From Williamsia muralis NBRC 105860 (GTDB lineage: Bacteria; Actinomycetota; Actinomycetes; Mycobacteriales; Mycobacteriaceae): DNA of 64,000 nt. The translations under genes and the position numbers were made by a program. A model generated the notes under the pieces. It saw only the letters and a list, made by a program, of their open reading frames with translations. It did no database searches and was not told where the DNA came from. Where the stretch lies: assembly GCF_001598915.1 (NCBI RefSeq), contig NZ_BDAP01000007.1:1-64000 (forward strand), in the 5' to 3' direction. The stretch's first letter is position 1. Every line of letters starts with the position of its first letter. Below, in pieces: positions 17,103 to 26,445 of this stretch.

Positions 17103-17124
17103 CTAGTACTGTCAGCAGTACTAG
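17103..17124. promoter_or_regulatory. TetR operator: perfect 9-4-9 palindrome plus two flanking half-sites
   Basis: CTAGTACTG, then TCAG, then CAGTACTAG form a perfect inverted repeat between the divergent TetR and acyl-CoA dehydrogenase genes. Further AGTACTGG/CAGTACTG copies sit at 17084-17092 and 17136-17143, the second just upstream of the dehydrogenase ribosome site. Three spaced copies of one motif suggest cooperative binding by two or more TetR dimers. Confidence 0.7.
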
Positions 17125-17171
17125 AGCGCGGCTTCCAGTACTGTCGCGCCCGTCCGACCAAGGAGACACCC

Positions 17172-18311
17172 ATGCCCGTGGACCGGCTGCTGCCCACCGA
17201 CGAAGCCCGCGACCTGGTGCAATTGGCAGGCGATGTCGCCGACAAGACCCTCAAGCCGATCGCCGATGAGTACGAGAAGGCCGAGAAGTACCCGGCTGAG
17301 GCATTCACGGTGCTGGGGCAGGCCGGGCTGCTGAGCCTTCCGTACCCCGAGGAGTGGGGTGGTGGTGGCCAGCCGTACGAGGTCTACCTGCAGGTGCTCG
17401 AGGAGATCGCCGCCAGATGGGCGGCAGTTGCCGTTGCGGTGAGCGTGCACTCGCTGGCCTGTCATCCCCTGATGGCGTTCGGAACCGACGAGCAGAAGAA
17501 ACGATGGCTGCCGGGAATGCTCAGCGGCGATCAGATCGGGGCGTACAGCCTGTCGGAGCCGCAGGCCGGATCAGATGCGGCAGCGCTCAACTGCAAGGCG
17601 GTGGTCGCTGACGGGGGCTACCGGGTCACCGGCGCGAAGGCGTGGATCACACACGGTGGGATCGCCGACTTCTACAACCTCTTCGCGCGTACCGGCGAGG
17701 GGTCCAAAGGAATCTCGTGCTTCCTCGTCCCGGACGGCACCGACGGACTGACCTTCGGCAAACCCGAAGAGAAGATGGGCCTCTCGGCCGTTCCGACCAC
17801 CTCGGCACACTACGATTCCGCCTTCATCCCGGAGGAACGGCGCATCGGCGCGGAGGGCCAGGGGCTGCAGATCGCCTTCAGTGCACTCGATTCCGGACGG
17901 TTGGGTATCGCTGCGGTGGCGGTCGGAATCGCCCAGGCGGCGCTTGATGAGGCGGTGGCGTACGCGAAAGAACGAAAGACATTCGGCAAGAAGATCATCG
18001 ACCACCAAGGGCTCGGGTTCCTCCTTGCGGACATGGCTGCAGCGGTCGACTCGGCCCGGGCGACATACCTTGATGCAGCGAGGCGCCGCGACGCCGGGTT
18101 GCCTTACTCGCGCAACGCGTCGGTGGCCAAGCTGGTCGCCACCGATGCGGCGATGAAGGTGACCACCGATGCCGTTCAGGTGTTCGGCGGCTACGGCTAT
18201 ACCAAGGACTTCCGGGTCGAACGGTTGATGCGCGAGGCCAAGATCACGCAGATCTTCGAGGGCACCAACCAGATTCAGCGGCTGGTGATCAGTCGGTCGC
18301 TGGCAGGTTGA
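17172..18311 (+). CDS. Acyl-CoA dehydrogenase
   Basis: A 379-residue FAD enzyme of fatty acid or branched-chain acid beta-oxidation. The FAD motifs are AYSLSEPQAGSDAA and KAWITHGG; the C-terminal domain has QVFGGYGYTKDFRVER and the catalytic base at about Glu363 in QIFEGTNQIQR. The ATG at 17172 follows AAGGAGA. It lies downstream of the palindromic operator and is divergent from the TetR gene. The chain-length preference cannot be told from sequence alone. Confidence 0.93.
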   Translation: MPVDRLLPTDEARDLVQLAGDVADKTLKPIADEYEKAEKYPAEAFTVLGQAGLLSLPYPEEWGGGGQPYEVYLQVLEEIAARWAAVAVAVSVHSLACHPLMAFGTDEQKKRWLPGMLSGDQIGAYSLSEPQAGSDAAALNCKAVVADGGYRVTGAKAWITHGGIADFYNLFARTGEGSKGISCFLVPDGTDGLTFGKPEEKMGLSAVPTTSAHYDSAFIPEERRIGAEGQGLQIAFSALDSGRLGIAAVAVGIAQAALDEAVAYAKERKTFGKKIIDHQGLGFLLADMAAAVDSARATYLDAARRRDAGLPYSRNASVAKLVATDAAMKVTTDAVQVFGGYGYTKDFRVERLMREAKITQIFEGTNQIQRLVISRSLAG

Positions 18312-18321
18312 TCCGCCGGGT

Positions 18322-19260
18322 TCAGGGAAGTCCGACCATGTCGCGCCGGTAGATCAGCGCCGCTGCCCCGGCGAGCGGCGCGTCTTCCGGCAGCCCGGCG
18401 TCCAGGATCTTGACCCTCGAGATGTATTGCAGTGGATGGCGATTGACCACAGATTGGATCAGCGGCAGCAGATCGGGAGTCACTCGCGAGAATCCGCCGC
18501 CGATGGCCACGGTATCGAGCTCGACCAGCGCCGCGGCACTGCAGATCGCCTGGCCCACAGCCTCTGATACCCGGAGCACCGCGCTGTAGGCGATGTCGTC
18601 GCCGTCGCGGTATGACGCGGCAAGGTCTTCTCCCGACTCGCCGGTCCACCCCTGAGCGCGGGCCCACGCCACCGCATGGGGTCCGGATGCCACCGACTCG
18701 AGGGTTGTCCGGCTGCCGATGCTGACCTCGCCCGTGAACCCTGACACCTGAATCTGTCCGATGTGGCCGCTGTTGCCGGCGAGCACACGACCGTCGACGA
18801 TGAAACCCCCACCGATACCGGTGGAGAGCACCATGCCCATCAGATTGCGGGCACCGATCGCGTTGCCGAGCCACTGCGCAGCCAGCACGATCGCCACGCC
18901 GTCGCGATGCAGGTGAACGGGGATGTCGCGCAGCGGATCCGGCAAGCGGTCGCCGATCAGTTGTCGAAGTGGATGACGACGCCATCGGGGCAGGTTGATG
19001 GGGGAGACGGTTCCGTTGTCCTCGTCGACGGGCCCTGCGGCGGCAATGCCCACGCCGACCACCCGTGTACCGGCCGGAATCTGCGCGAGTGCAGTGTCGA
19101 CGACGCGCACAACGCTTTCTTCGAGTTCGGAGCTGGTGGCATCGGGCCCGGTGGGTGCGCGATTGCGTCCCGCCTCGAACACCTGCCCGGAGGAATCGAC
19201 CCACGCGGCTTCGACCTTGGTTCCACCGAAGTCGACGGCGAGGACAACATCATTGGACAC
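18322..19260 (-). CDS. ROK-family protein (sugar kinase-like) lacking the zinc motif
   Basis: A 312-residue ROK protein without an N-terminal HTH, so kinase- rather than repressor-like. The ATP phosphate motif AVDFGGTKVEA and the STGIGGGFIVDG loop are intact. The usual ExGH motif reads GHIGQ here, and the following CxCGxxGC zinc signature is absent, replaced by VSGFTGEVSIGSRTTLES. In known ROK kinases these residues position the sugar and zinc, so either the substrate differs or activity is reduced. GTG at 19258-19260 was taken as start because the DFGGTK strand follows within nine residues. Downstream of thiolase on the same strand, beyond a hairpin. Confidence 0.8.
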   Translation of the reverse strand: MSNDVVLAVDFGGTKVEAAWVDSSGQVFEAGRNRAPTGPDATSSELEESVVRVVDTALAQIPAGTRVVGVGIAAAGPVDEDNGTVSPINLPRWRRHPLRQLIGDRLPDPLRDIPVHLHRDGVAIVLAAQWLGNAIGARNLMGMVLSTGIGGGFIVDGRVLAGNSGHIGQIQVSGFTGEVSIGSRTTLESVASGPHAVAWARAQGWTGESGEDLAASYRDGDDIAYSAVLRVSEAVGQAICSAAALVELDTVAIGGGFSRVTPDLLPLIQSVVNRHPLQYISRVKILDAGLPEDAPLAGAAALIYRRDMVGLP

Positions 19261-19308
19261 CCGTCCCAGCCTAGTGTGCGGGTCACCCGCACGGTCCAGT
19301 TGCGCAAA

Positions 19309-19338
19309 GACGCGCCACCGAGGTGGGGGTGGCGCGTC
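19309..19338 (-). terminator. Hairpin terminator after the thiolase gene
   Basis: An 11-bp perfect stem (GACGCGCCACC with GGTGGCGCGTC) and an 8-nt loop lie 25 bp beyond the thiolase stop on the minus strand. A short T-run (TTT) follows on that strand. It separates the thiolase transcript from the ROK gene. Confidence 0.6.
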
Positions 19339-19363
19339 ATGCGTTGATGGTCGACAACCGAGT

Positions 19364-20542
19364 TCAGAGCCGTTCGATGATCGTTGCGTTGGCGAGCCCA
19401 CCGGCCTCACACATCGTCTGCAGTCCGTAGCGGCCGCCGGTCTGCTCGAGTGCGTTGACCAGGGTGGTCATGATGCGTGCTCCGCTGGCCCCGAGGGGAT
19501 GGCCGAGTGCGATCGCGCCGCCGTTGACGTTGGTCTTGCCGAGATCGGCCCCCGTGTCCTTGGCCCAGGCCAGCACCACAGGTGCGAAGGCTTCGTTGAC
19601 CTCGAACAGATCGATGTCCGAGATCTGCAGACCCGCTCTCTCGAGGACCTTCTGCGTCGCTGGTATGACACCCGTGAGCATGTAGATCGGGTCGGAGCCC
19701 ACCACGGAGAAGCTGTGCAATCGGGCCAGCGGCTTGAGGCCCAGTTCCTTGGCCTTGGCGCTGCTCATGATCAGTACCGCGGCGCTGCCATCGGAGAGTG
19801 GGCTCGAGTTCGCCGCGGTGATCCGCCAGTCGATCTGCGGGAACCGTTCTTTCATGGCCGGGTTGTAGAACGCGGCCTTGAGTCCGGCCAGTTGCTCGAC
19901 GGTGCCGCCGGGGCGGATCATCTCGTCGGTCGACACGCCCGCGAGGGGAGCGATCTCTCGCTCGAATCGGCCGGCCTTGGTGGCCTCGGCGGCCTTCTCG
20001 TGGCTGGCGATCGAGAACTCGTCGAGCTCGGTGCGCGAGAAACCCCAGTCCGCCGCGATCAGTTCTGCGCTGTACCCCTGGGGGATGAACCCTTCTGGGT
20101 AGCGGCGCAAGAGCGCTTCACCGAATGGGTTTGCCCCGTCTCGGACATCGGACAACATCGGTACGCGGCTCATCGACTCCACGCCCGCGGCGACCACGAT
20201 GTCCTGCACACCAGACATCACGGCCTGTGCTGCGAACGAGATGGCCTGCTGGCTCGACCCGCATTGGCGGTTCACCGTGGTGGCCGGAACGGTCTCGGGG
20301 AAGCCCGCGGCGAGCACCGCATTGCGGCTGATGTTCTGGCCCTGCTCGTCGGCCTGTGTGACGTTTCCGGTGATCACGTCGTCGATCAGGGCCGGATCGA
20401 TGCCGGTCTGTTCCACCAGGGACGTGAGGCTGTGGGCCAACATGTCCACCGGATGCACGCCGTGGAGCGCACCGTTTGATTTGCCCTTACCGATCGGGGT
20501 CCTGACTGCCCCGACGATGACAGCGTCGACGATCGAACTCAT
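19364..20542 (-). CDS. Acetyl-CoA C-acyltransferase (thiolase)
   Basis: A 392-residue thiolase, the family's normal length. The nucleophile is Cys94 in NRQCGSSQQA, the catalytic His is His348 in ALGHPLGASGAR and the second acid/base is Cys378 in CEAGGLAN. It could act in beta-oxidation or in acetoacetyl-CoA formation. AGGAGG precedes the ATG on the minus strand. It stands alone behind its own promoter region, with no 3-hydroxyacyl-CoA dehydrogenase beside it. Confidence 0.93.
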   Translation of the reverse strand: MSSIVDAVIVGAVRTPIGKGKSNGALHGVHPVDMLAHSLTSLVEQTGIDPALIDDVITGNVTQADEQGQNISRNAVLAAGFPETVPATTVNRQCGSSQQAISFAAQAVMSGVQDIVVAAGVESMSRVPMLSDVRDGANPFGEALLRRYPEGFIPQGYSAELIAADWGFSRTELDEFSIASHEKAAEATKAGRFEREIAPLAGVSTDEMIRPGGTVEQLAGLKAAFYNPAMKERFPQIDWRITAANSSPLSDGSAAVLIMSSAKAKELGLKPLARLHSFSVVGSDPIYMLTGVIPATQKVLERAGLQISDIDLFEVNEAFAPVVLAWAKDTGADLGKTNVNGGAIALGHPLGASGARIMTTLVNALEQTGGRYGLQTMCEAGGLANATIIERL

Positions 20543-20558
20543 TGCGGCCTCCTGTTGT

Positions 20559-20582
20559 CTGACTATGGTCTATATAAGTCAG
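20559..20582. promoter_or_regulatory. Inverted repeat CTGACT-N12-AGTCAG upstream of the thiolase
   Basis: A 6-bp inverted repeat with a 12-nt AT-rich centre (including TATATA) lies just upstream of the thiolase ribosome site, overlapping the place where a -10 element would be. It could be a repressor site; no cognate regulator is adjacent, so this is tentative. Confidence 0.35.
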
Positions 20583-20715
20583 GTATACCCCTGGATATTC
20601 CGGGTTGTAAACCCTCCGACGGTGCCCCTGTTCCAGCCGGTCGAGGGGAGTGGGGCGGGGAGAGGCAAGGTCAGTCCCGGTCAACCACCCAACCTGGCCG
20701 GTAGTGTGTGCTTCC

Positions 20716-21867
20716 GTGGTGCGTCTTCCCAATCTCATGACCGGTCCAAGGCTTCTGACCAGTGCGGCAACAGCTGGCGTAGCGCTCACCGCGGCCGGCG
20801 TCGGCGCCGGGTCCGAGGTGTTCCGAGCGATGGGTGCACCCAAAGACCTTGTGCTATCCCACATCAACCATTCGCCGCATCAAACCGGCGGCAACTTCGG
20901 AAATGTGGAGCCGCCGACACCCGTGCAAGGGGATCGGGCAGCCGCGCTGGCAATGCTCCGTCGCGGCGACATCGGCAAGCCGCGGCGACCGCTGGAGTTC
21001 GATGTGACGCCGTTGCCTGATGTCGCAGCCGAGCTGGCGGCGACCTGGATGGGGCACGCGTCGGTGCTCGTGGAACTGGACGGATACCGCATCCTCACCG
21101 ACCCCGTCTGGAGCAAACGGTGCTCACCGTCGAGTCTGGTGGGACCGGCGCGTATGCACCCGGTACCCCACGCGCTGGCGGATCTGCCCGCGCTGGATGT
21201 GGTGCTCATCAGTCATGACCACTACGACCATCTCGATACGGCCACTGTTCGCAAACTCGCGGCCACCCATCCCGAGGCCGCGTTTGTCGCTCCCATCGGC
21301 GTCGGGGCGCACCTCGAGTACTGGGGCATCAGCCCCGAACGTATTCACGAGGCTGACTGGGGTGACTCGATCACGATCGGCGAGCTGACCTTCAATTGCA
21401 CTCCCGCACGCCACTTCTCGGGACGCGGGCTGCAGCGCAACACCACCCAGTGGGCCAGTTGGGCGGTCGCCGGACCTCGACACAACTTCTTCTTCTCCGG
21501 CGACACCGGAATCACCGACGCATTCGAGCAAGTCGGCACCGACCAAGGTCCGTTCGGGCTGTCCCTGATCGCGATCGGCGCCTACGACCGGCTGTGGCCC
21601 GACATCCACCTCAATCCGGAAGAGGCGGTGAGAGTGCACCGAATGCTCAATCGCGCCAATCTGTCCGAGTCGTTGCTGCTGCCGATTCATTGGGGCACCT
21701 TCAATCTGGCTCTGCATGAATGGGCCGACCCGGTCCAACGTCTGCTGCCCGCCGCTCAGAGCGAACACATCCCCGTGATCACGCCGATGCCCGGTGCGCG
21801 TTTCGACGTACCGTCGCGGTCCGGCCACGGATTCGACACCCAGTCCTGGTGGGAAGGCGCAGCGTGA
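20716..21867 (+). CDS. MBL-fold metallohydrolase, NAPE-PLD/UlaG-like
   Basis: A protein of about 383 residues with the metallo-beta-lactamase fold. The zinc ligands are seen as SHDHYDHLD (HxHxDH), His in PARHFSGRG, Asp in FSGDTG and a terminal His in PIHWGTF. The layout matches NAPE-phospholipase D-like hydrolases. An N-terminal hydrophobic stretch ([20 protein letters not shown]) may be a signal or membrane anchor. GTG at 20716 is the probable start, but GTG 20719 and ATG 20737 are also possible and no clear ribosome site decides. The stop overlaps the ctpE GTG. In M. tuberculosis a comparable hydrolase, Rv0906, lies near ctpE. Confidence 0.82.
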   Translation: MVRLPNLMTGPRLLTSAATAGVALTAAGVGAGSEVFRAMGAPKDLVLSHINHSPHQTGGNFGNVEPPTPVQGDRAAALAMLRRGDIGKPRRPLEFDVTPLPDVAAELAATWMGHASVLVELDGYRILTDPVWSKRCSPSSLVGPARMHPVPHALADLPALDVVLISHDHYDHLDTATVRKLAATHPEAAFVAPIGVGAHLEYWGISPERIHEADWGDSITIGELTFNCTPARHFSGRGLQRNTTQWASWAVAGPRHNFFFSGDTGITDAFEQVGTDQGPFGLSLIAIGAYDRLWPDIHLNPEEAVRVHRMLNRANLSESLLLPIHWGTFNLALHEWADPVQRLLPAAQSEHIPVITPMPGARFDVPSRSGHGFDTQSWWEGAA

Positions 21868-24353
21868 CCACGCTCGGCGAAACACACGTGACCACAGGCC
21901 TGACTGCCGCGCAGGTGGCCGAACGCGTCGCCGCCGGCCAGGTCAACGTCCTGCCGGACCGCTCCGGCCGCAGTGTCCTCGACATCGTTCGCGCCAATGT
22001 CCTCACCCGTATCAACGCCATCTTGGGTGTGCTGTTCATCATCGTGATGACCACCGGCTCGATCATCAACGGCGCCTTCGGTTTACTGATCATCGCCAAC
22101 AGCGGCATCGGCATCATCCAGGAGATCCGGGCCAAGCGAACACTCGATGCGCTTGCGATCGTCGGGCAGACCCGGCCCATGGTGCGCCGGGATGGGGTGG
22201 CCGCCGAGATCGCGCCGAGCGAGGTGGTGCTCGGCGACATCATCGAATTGGGGCCCGGAGACCAGATCGTCGTCGACGGAGAGACCGTGGAGGCGGGAGC
22301 ACTCGACGTCGACGAATCGTTGCTGACCGGTGAGGCCGACGCCGTCTTCAAGTCGGTGGGTGATCCGATCCTGTCCGGCAGCTTCGTGGTGTCGGGTTCG
22401 GGTGCCTATCGGGCGACCAAGGTCGGTCGCGACGCGTACGCGGCGCAGCTCGCCGAGGAGGCCAGCAAGTTCACCCTCGTCAACTCCGAACTCCGCAACG
22501 GGATCGACAAGATCCTCCGGATCATCACCTGGCTTCTGATCCCCGCTGGGCTGCTGACAATCGTCAACCAGCTGTTCATCAGTGAAAACGGCATCAAGGC
22601 AGCCCTTTTGGGTATGGTCGCCGCGCTGGTGCCGATGGTTCCCGAGGGCCTGGTGCTGATGACGTCGATCGCCTTCGCCGTCGGGGTGGTGCGGCTGGGT
22701 CGTCGACAGTGTCTGGTGAACGAGTTGCCGGCCATCGAGGGACTCGCCCGGGTCAACGTGGTGTGCGCGGACAAGACCGGCACGCTCACCGAGAACGGCA
22801 TGCGGCTGGCGCAACTGGTTCCGCTCGGCGACGATCGCGCCCAGCTCGAAGAGGCCCTGGCCGCCCTCGCGGCGCACGACCCACGCCCCAACGCCAGTGT
22901 GCAGGCGATGGCCGAGGCCTACCCCGTCGCCCCGGAGTGGTCGGCGACCCACATCGCGCCGTTCACGTCGGCGAAGAAGTGGAGTGGGATCTCGTTCCAG
23001 GACACCACGACCGCCCAGGGCCAGGGCAACTGGTTGCTCGGCGCCCCCGACATGTTGCTCGATCCGGCGAGCGAGACCGCGGCGCGCGCAACGGAACTGG
23101 GCTCGGAAGGATTGCGGGTTCTGCTACTCGCCTCCACCGATCAGCCGGTCGACACTCCGACCGACGACGGCCTGTCAGCTCCGGGACACGTTGTGCCGCG
23201 GGCACTCATCGCACTGGAGCAACGCGTTCGTCCCGACGCCCGCGAGACATTGGACTACTTCGCATCCCAGCACGTTGCGGTGAAGGTGATCTCTGGCGAC
23301 AACGCCGTGTCGGTGGGCGCGGTGGCGGGTTCGCTGGGCCTGGGAACCGTTGACGACGCCGTCGATGCGCGGAGTCTGCCGACCGACCAAGACGAGCTCG
23401 CCGACGTCCTCGACGGCCACACCACCTTCGGTCGCGTACGACCCGACCAGAAACGCGCGATGGTGGGTGCGTTGCAGGGCCGTGGCAATACCGTCGCGAT
23501 GACCGGCGACGGCGTCAACGACGTCTTGGCCCTCAAAGACGCCGACATCGGTGTGGCGATGGGGTCGGGTAGTTCGGCCAGCCGCTCGGTGGCCCAGATC
23601 GTCTTGCTCGACAACAAGTTCGCCACGCTGCCCTACGTGGTCGGCGAGGGCAGGCGGGTCATCGGCAACATCGAACGCGTCTCCAACCTGTTCCTGACCA
23701 AGACCGTGTACGCGGTGCTGCTGGCGTTGATGATCGGCATCGCAGGGGTGGCCGGGGAACTGTTCGGCTTCACGCCCATCTCCTACCCGTTCCAGCCCAT
23801 CCACGTCACGATCTCCGCATGGTTCACCATCGGTGTGCCGGCGTTTGTCCTCTCGCTGGCACCCAACAACGAACGCGCTCGCGGTGGTTTTGTCGGCAGG
23901 GTGCTGCGGTTGGCCATTCCCTCCGGCATCGTGATCGCCGTGTGCACGTTCGTGGCGTACGCACTGGTCTATCCCGGCGGAGAGGGTGTTGCGCTCGGCA
24001 GCAAGGACTCGGTCGAGATGACCCCGGAGCAGACGCAGGCGGCCACGACGGCCCTGATCACCCTCATCGCGATCGCGTTGTGGGTGCTCGCGGTGATCGC
24101 GCGACCGTACAACTGGTGGAAGGTTGTGCTGCTGGTCGGCTCGGCACTGGCCTACGTGCTGATCTTCTCGCTGCCGTTCACGCAAGAGCTGTTCAAACTC
24201 GACCCGACTGACTGGAGCAAAACCGGAATTGCAGTCATTGCATCGGCGATCGGTATCGTTGCTGTGGAAGTGCTGTGGCGACTGAACCCGACAATTGCGG
24301 CGTGGTTTAGTAAAGTTAAATCGAATCCGCAAGAGCAAAGATCGCCGGCGTGA
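21864..24353 (+). CDS. ctpE: P-type cation ATPase, CtpE-like
   Basis: An 829-residue P-type ATPase. The phosphorylated Asp303 lies in DKTGTLTEN, the actuator loop is LLTGEAD, and the hinge motif [21 protein letters not shown] is intact; the membrane motif in the fourth helix is PMVPEGL rather than CPC, so it is not a soft-metal pump. It has no N-terminal metal-binding domain. The order MBL-ATPase-MT0933-like antitoxin is that of Rv0906-Rv0908-Rv0909 in M. tuberculosis, where CtpE is linked to calcium uptake. The GTG at 21864 overlaps the upstream stop; a second GTG eight codons later is possible. Confidence 0.9.
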   Translation: MTTLGETHVTTGLTAAQVAERVAAGQVNVLPDRSGRSVLDIVRANVLTRINAILGVLFIIVMTTGSIINGAFGLLIIANSGIGIIQEIRAKRTLDALAIVGQTRPMVRRDGVAAEIAPSEVVLGDIIELGPGDQIVVDGETVEAGALDVDESLLTGEADAVFKSVGDPILSGSFVVSGSGAYRATKVGRDAYAAQLAEEASKFTLVNSELRNGIDKILRIITWLLIPAGLLTIVNQLFISENGIKAALLGMVAALVPMVPEGLVLMTSIAFAVGVVRLGRRQCLVNELPAIEGLARVNVVCADKTGTLTENGMRLAQLVPLGDDRAQLEEALAALAAHDPRPNASVQAMAEAYPVAPEWSATHIAPFTSAKKWSGISFQDTTTAQGQGNWLLGAPDMLLDPASETAARATELGSEGLRVLLLASTDQPVDTPTDDGLSAPGHVVPRALIALEQRVRPDARETLDYFASQHVAVKVISGDNAVSVGAVAGSLGLGTVDDAVDARSLPTDQDELADVLDGHTTFGRVRPDQKRAMVGALQGRGNTVAMTGDGVNDVLALKDADIGVAMGSGSSASRSVAQIVLLDNKFATLPYVVGEGRRVIGNIERVSNLFLTKTVYAVLLALMIGIAGVAGELFGFTPISYPFQPIHVTISAWFTIGVPAFVLSLAPNNERARGGFVGRVLRLAIPSGIVIAVCTFVAYALVYPGGEGVALGSKDSVEMTPEQTQAATTALITLIAIALWVLAVIARPYNWWKVVLLVGSALAYVLIFSLPFTQELFKLDPTDWSKTGIAVIASAIGIVAVEVLWRLNPTIAAWFSKVKSNPQEQRSPA

Positions 24354-24383
24354 GAGCATCGGCGATCCGGAGATAGGAGTGGC

Positions 24384-24590
24384 ATGGATTTCAAGAATTT
24401 GGTCAACAAGGGCAAGTCCACGCTGAGCAAGAACACCAAACTCATCGACCAGGGCGCCAGCGCGGTCAACAAGGCCACCAAGGGCAAGTACTCGAACCAG
24501 ATCCGAAAGGGTGCAGATGCTGCCCGGAAGTTCGCGCAGGACGGGAACAACCCCGGCCACCAGAACCCCGGTCATCAGCCTCCTCGGTAA
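24384..24590 (+). CDS. MT0933/Rv0909-like small antitoxin-family protein
   Basis: A 68-residue basic protein, MDFKNLVNKGKSTLSKNTKL then an amphipathic helix, with KGKYSNQIRKGADAARKFAQ as the second conserved block. This matches the MT0933-like antitoxin family, whose founding member Rv0909 pairs with the SRPBCC protein Rv0910 in M. tuberculosis. A Pro/His/Asn-rich tail (about residues 54-68) extends past the usual end. The ATG follows ATAGGAGT. The partner gene here is displaced by a lipase gene whose start overlaps this reading frame by about 75 nt. Confidence 0.75.
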   Translation: MDFKNLVNKGKSTLSKNTKLIDQGASAVNKATKGKYSNQIRKGADAARKFAQDGNNPGHQNPGHQPPR

Positions 24591-25824
24591 GGCGATCCCG
24601 GCAGCAGCGATTGTGCTGCTGTCGGTGAGCGCGTGCGCCGGCGGCGAGGACAACGGTCGAACGGCCGCGTCCTCGCCGCTGTCGTCTGTCCAGTCCTCGT
24701 CTGTTCCGGCCCCGGATTCGGATCGTCCACCGGCTCCGGCGCCCGGCGAGCGCGGCGACATCGTCGAGCAGATGCCTTTCCAGGCGAGTTCCTCCCTGAG
24801 TGATGGGGCCGAGGTGACGCGTGTCATCTATCGCTCGACCGCCGGATACCAGGGCGGGTTCGGCACGGAGGTGTCCGGCGTGATCGCCGTCCCGAACGGT
24901 GAGCCGCCCGCGGGTGGCTGGCCGATCGTCGCCTTCGGTCACGGAACAACAGGTACCGACGAGAGTTGCGGTCCGTCGGACTACCCAGACCTTCTCGGCG
25001 AAGACGGTGCCATCACGCGACTGGTCGGGCGCGGATACGTGGTGGCGGCCAGTGACTACCAGGGGCTGGGTACCTGGGTGAAGGACGCGCCTGGCCACCC
25101 GTACCTCGAACCGAAGACAATCGCCTACAACATGATCGACGCTGTGCGTGCCGCTCGAAACCTCGTTCCGGACACCTCGGACCGGTGGGCGGCAATGGGT
25201 GCTTCACAGGGTGGCCAGGCCGCGTGGGCGTCCGCCGATCACGCCGATGACTATGGCCAGGGTCTCGAGTTCGTCGGAGCGGCCGCATTGGCCCCTGCTG
25301 CCGACCTCTCGCCGATCACCGACGCCGGAACCCAGATGGCCTACACCGACGCTCAGAAGATCTTCATCCCCAACCTCATCGAGGGATTGAGGGAGGTGTA
25401 CCCAGATTTCGACGCGGACGACTACATACGCGGAGGGCTGGCCGACAACGCCGAAGTCTTCACATCCTGCGGTCCCACAGCCATGGTGGACCGATTCAGC
25501 GCGGCGATGAGCGTGGCCCCTGGAGACGCGGCCGTCGCCGATCAGGAGGCAGTGGAACGTATCCGCACGATCCTGAAGCAAGACGCGTTGCCTGCGGGCC
25601 GGGCAGCCGGACCGCTCTTCGTCGCATTCGGCGACCAGGACTCGATCATCTTGCCCGCATGGACCGCGGCAGCAGTGCAGCGTGCATGTGCAGGCGGTGA
25701 CGTCATCGAGGTGGTTCGCAAGCCCGACGGCGGGCACACCAATCTCGGTGTGACAGGCCCAGCGGTCAACTGGATCGGCGACCGCTTCGCTGGTGAACCC
25801 GCCCCGGACACCTGCCCGGCATGA
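24517..25824 (+). CDS. Secreted LIP-family lipase/esterase, lipoprotein
   Basis: A protein of about 435 residues. A basic N-terminus is followed by a hydrophobic signal and lipobox (LLSVSACAGG), then a Ser/Pro-rich linker and an alpha/beta-hydrolase of the secretory lipase (LIP, PF03583-like) family: the oxyanion region is FGHGTTG, the nucleophile Ser sits in GASQGGQA, and a late His lies in PDGGHTNLG. It is expected to be anchored on the outer face of the membrane. The start overlaps the antitoxin gene in another frame; a GTG at 24511 is an alternative. It splits what is an adjacent toxin/antitoxin-like pair in M. tuberculosis, which suggests insertion into the locus. Confidence 0.85.
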   Translation: MLPGSSRRTGTTPATRTPVISLLGKAIPAAAIVLLSVSACAGGEDNGRTAASSPLSSVQSSSVPAPDSDRPPAPAPGERGDIVEQMPFQASSSLSDGAEVTRVIYRSTAGYQGGFGTEVSGVIAVPNGEPPAGGWPIVAFGHGTTGTDESCGPSDYPDLLGEDGAITRLVGRGYVVAASDYQGLGTWVKDAPGHPYLEPKTIAYNMIDAVRAARNLVPDTSDRWAAMGASQGGQAAWASADHADDYGQGLEFVGAAALAPAADLSPITDAGTQMAYTDAQKIFIPNLIEGLREVYPDFDADDYIRGGLADNAEVFTSCGPTAMVDRFSAAMSVAPGDAAVADQEAVERIRTILKQDALPAGRAAGPLFVAFGDQDSIILPAWTAAAVQRACAGGDVIEVVRKPDGGHTNLGVTGPAVNWIGDRFAGEPAPDTCPA

Positions 25825-25878
25825 CACCGATGGCTATGGTCCACCGGTTGCCGGTGTCGGAGCGCTAACGTCGCACCT

Positions 25879-26316
25879 ATGGCAAAGGTCAAAGATTCGA
25901 TCGACGTGAACCAGTCCCCGGATGACGCGTGGGCGCATGTGCTCGATCTGTCGCGGTATGGCGAGTGGCTCACTCTGCACGATGGCTGGCGTAGCGAGTT
26001 GCCCAGCCCCGACGAGATCCAGAAGGGCACGAAGGTGTCTTCGGTCATCGCGGCCAAGAATGCCAAGCTTCGTTTCGACTGGGTGGTGGATGAGTTCGAT
26101 CCGGCCCGCCGGGTGGACCTGAAGGGCGACGGCAAGGGTGGCGTCACGGTCACCCTGACGCTGACGGTGGAGCCCGCCAAGAGTGGGTCAAAGGTAGGAC
26201 TCGAGGTGAACCTGACCGGATCGCCGATGATGTCGTTGATCATTCGCAGTACCGCGAAGATCCTCAAAGGTGAGATCAACCAATCACTCAAGAACTTTCG
26301 CGATCTTTACTCCTGA
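25879..26316 (+). CDS. SRPBCC-family protein, Rv0910-like
   Basis: A 145-residue START/SRPBCC-fold protein: it begins MAKVKDSIDVNQSPDDAWAH, typical of polyketide cyclase/dehydrase-like lipid-transport proteins, with the long C-terminal helix SLIIRSTAKILKGEINQSLKNF. In M. tuberculosis the homologous Rv0910 follows the antitoxin Rv0909 and is described as its toxin; here a lipase gene lies between. A toxin role is therefore inferred from homology and order only. Confidence 0.75.
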   Translation: MAKVKDSIDVNQSPDDAWAHVLDLSRYGEWLTLHDGWRSELPSPDEIQKGTKVSSVIAAKNAKLRFDWVVDEFDPARRVDLKGDGKGGVTVTLTLTVEPAKSGSKVGLEVNLTGSPMMSLIIRSTAKILKGEINQSLKNFRDLYS

Positions 26317-26329
26317 CCGTAGAGCCGTT

Positions 26330-26360
26330 CGCCAGACCTGAGGGCGAGCCGGGTCTGGCG
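26330..26360 (+). terminator. Hairpin after the SRPBCC gene
   Basis: A 9-bp perfect stem (CGCCAGACC with GGTCTGGCG) and 13-nt loop lie 13 bp after the SRPBCC stop. No clear U-tract follows, so it may be a processing or Rho-assisted site. It marks the end of the MBL-ctpE-antitoxin-lipase-SRPBCC group. Confidence 0.5.
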
Positions 26361-26445
26361 TCTGCCCGCCACCATCTGGGGTGTTGGTTCCTGATTCGCT
26401 GTGGATAGAATCCGGCGAACCTCGAAACAACAGGGTGGGTGACGC

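Noticed and set aside
23175-24827. 550-codon minus-strand open frame
   Set aside because: Antisense to ctpE and the antitoxin gene, with low-complexity His/Arg/Asp composition.
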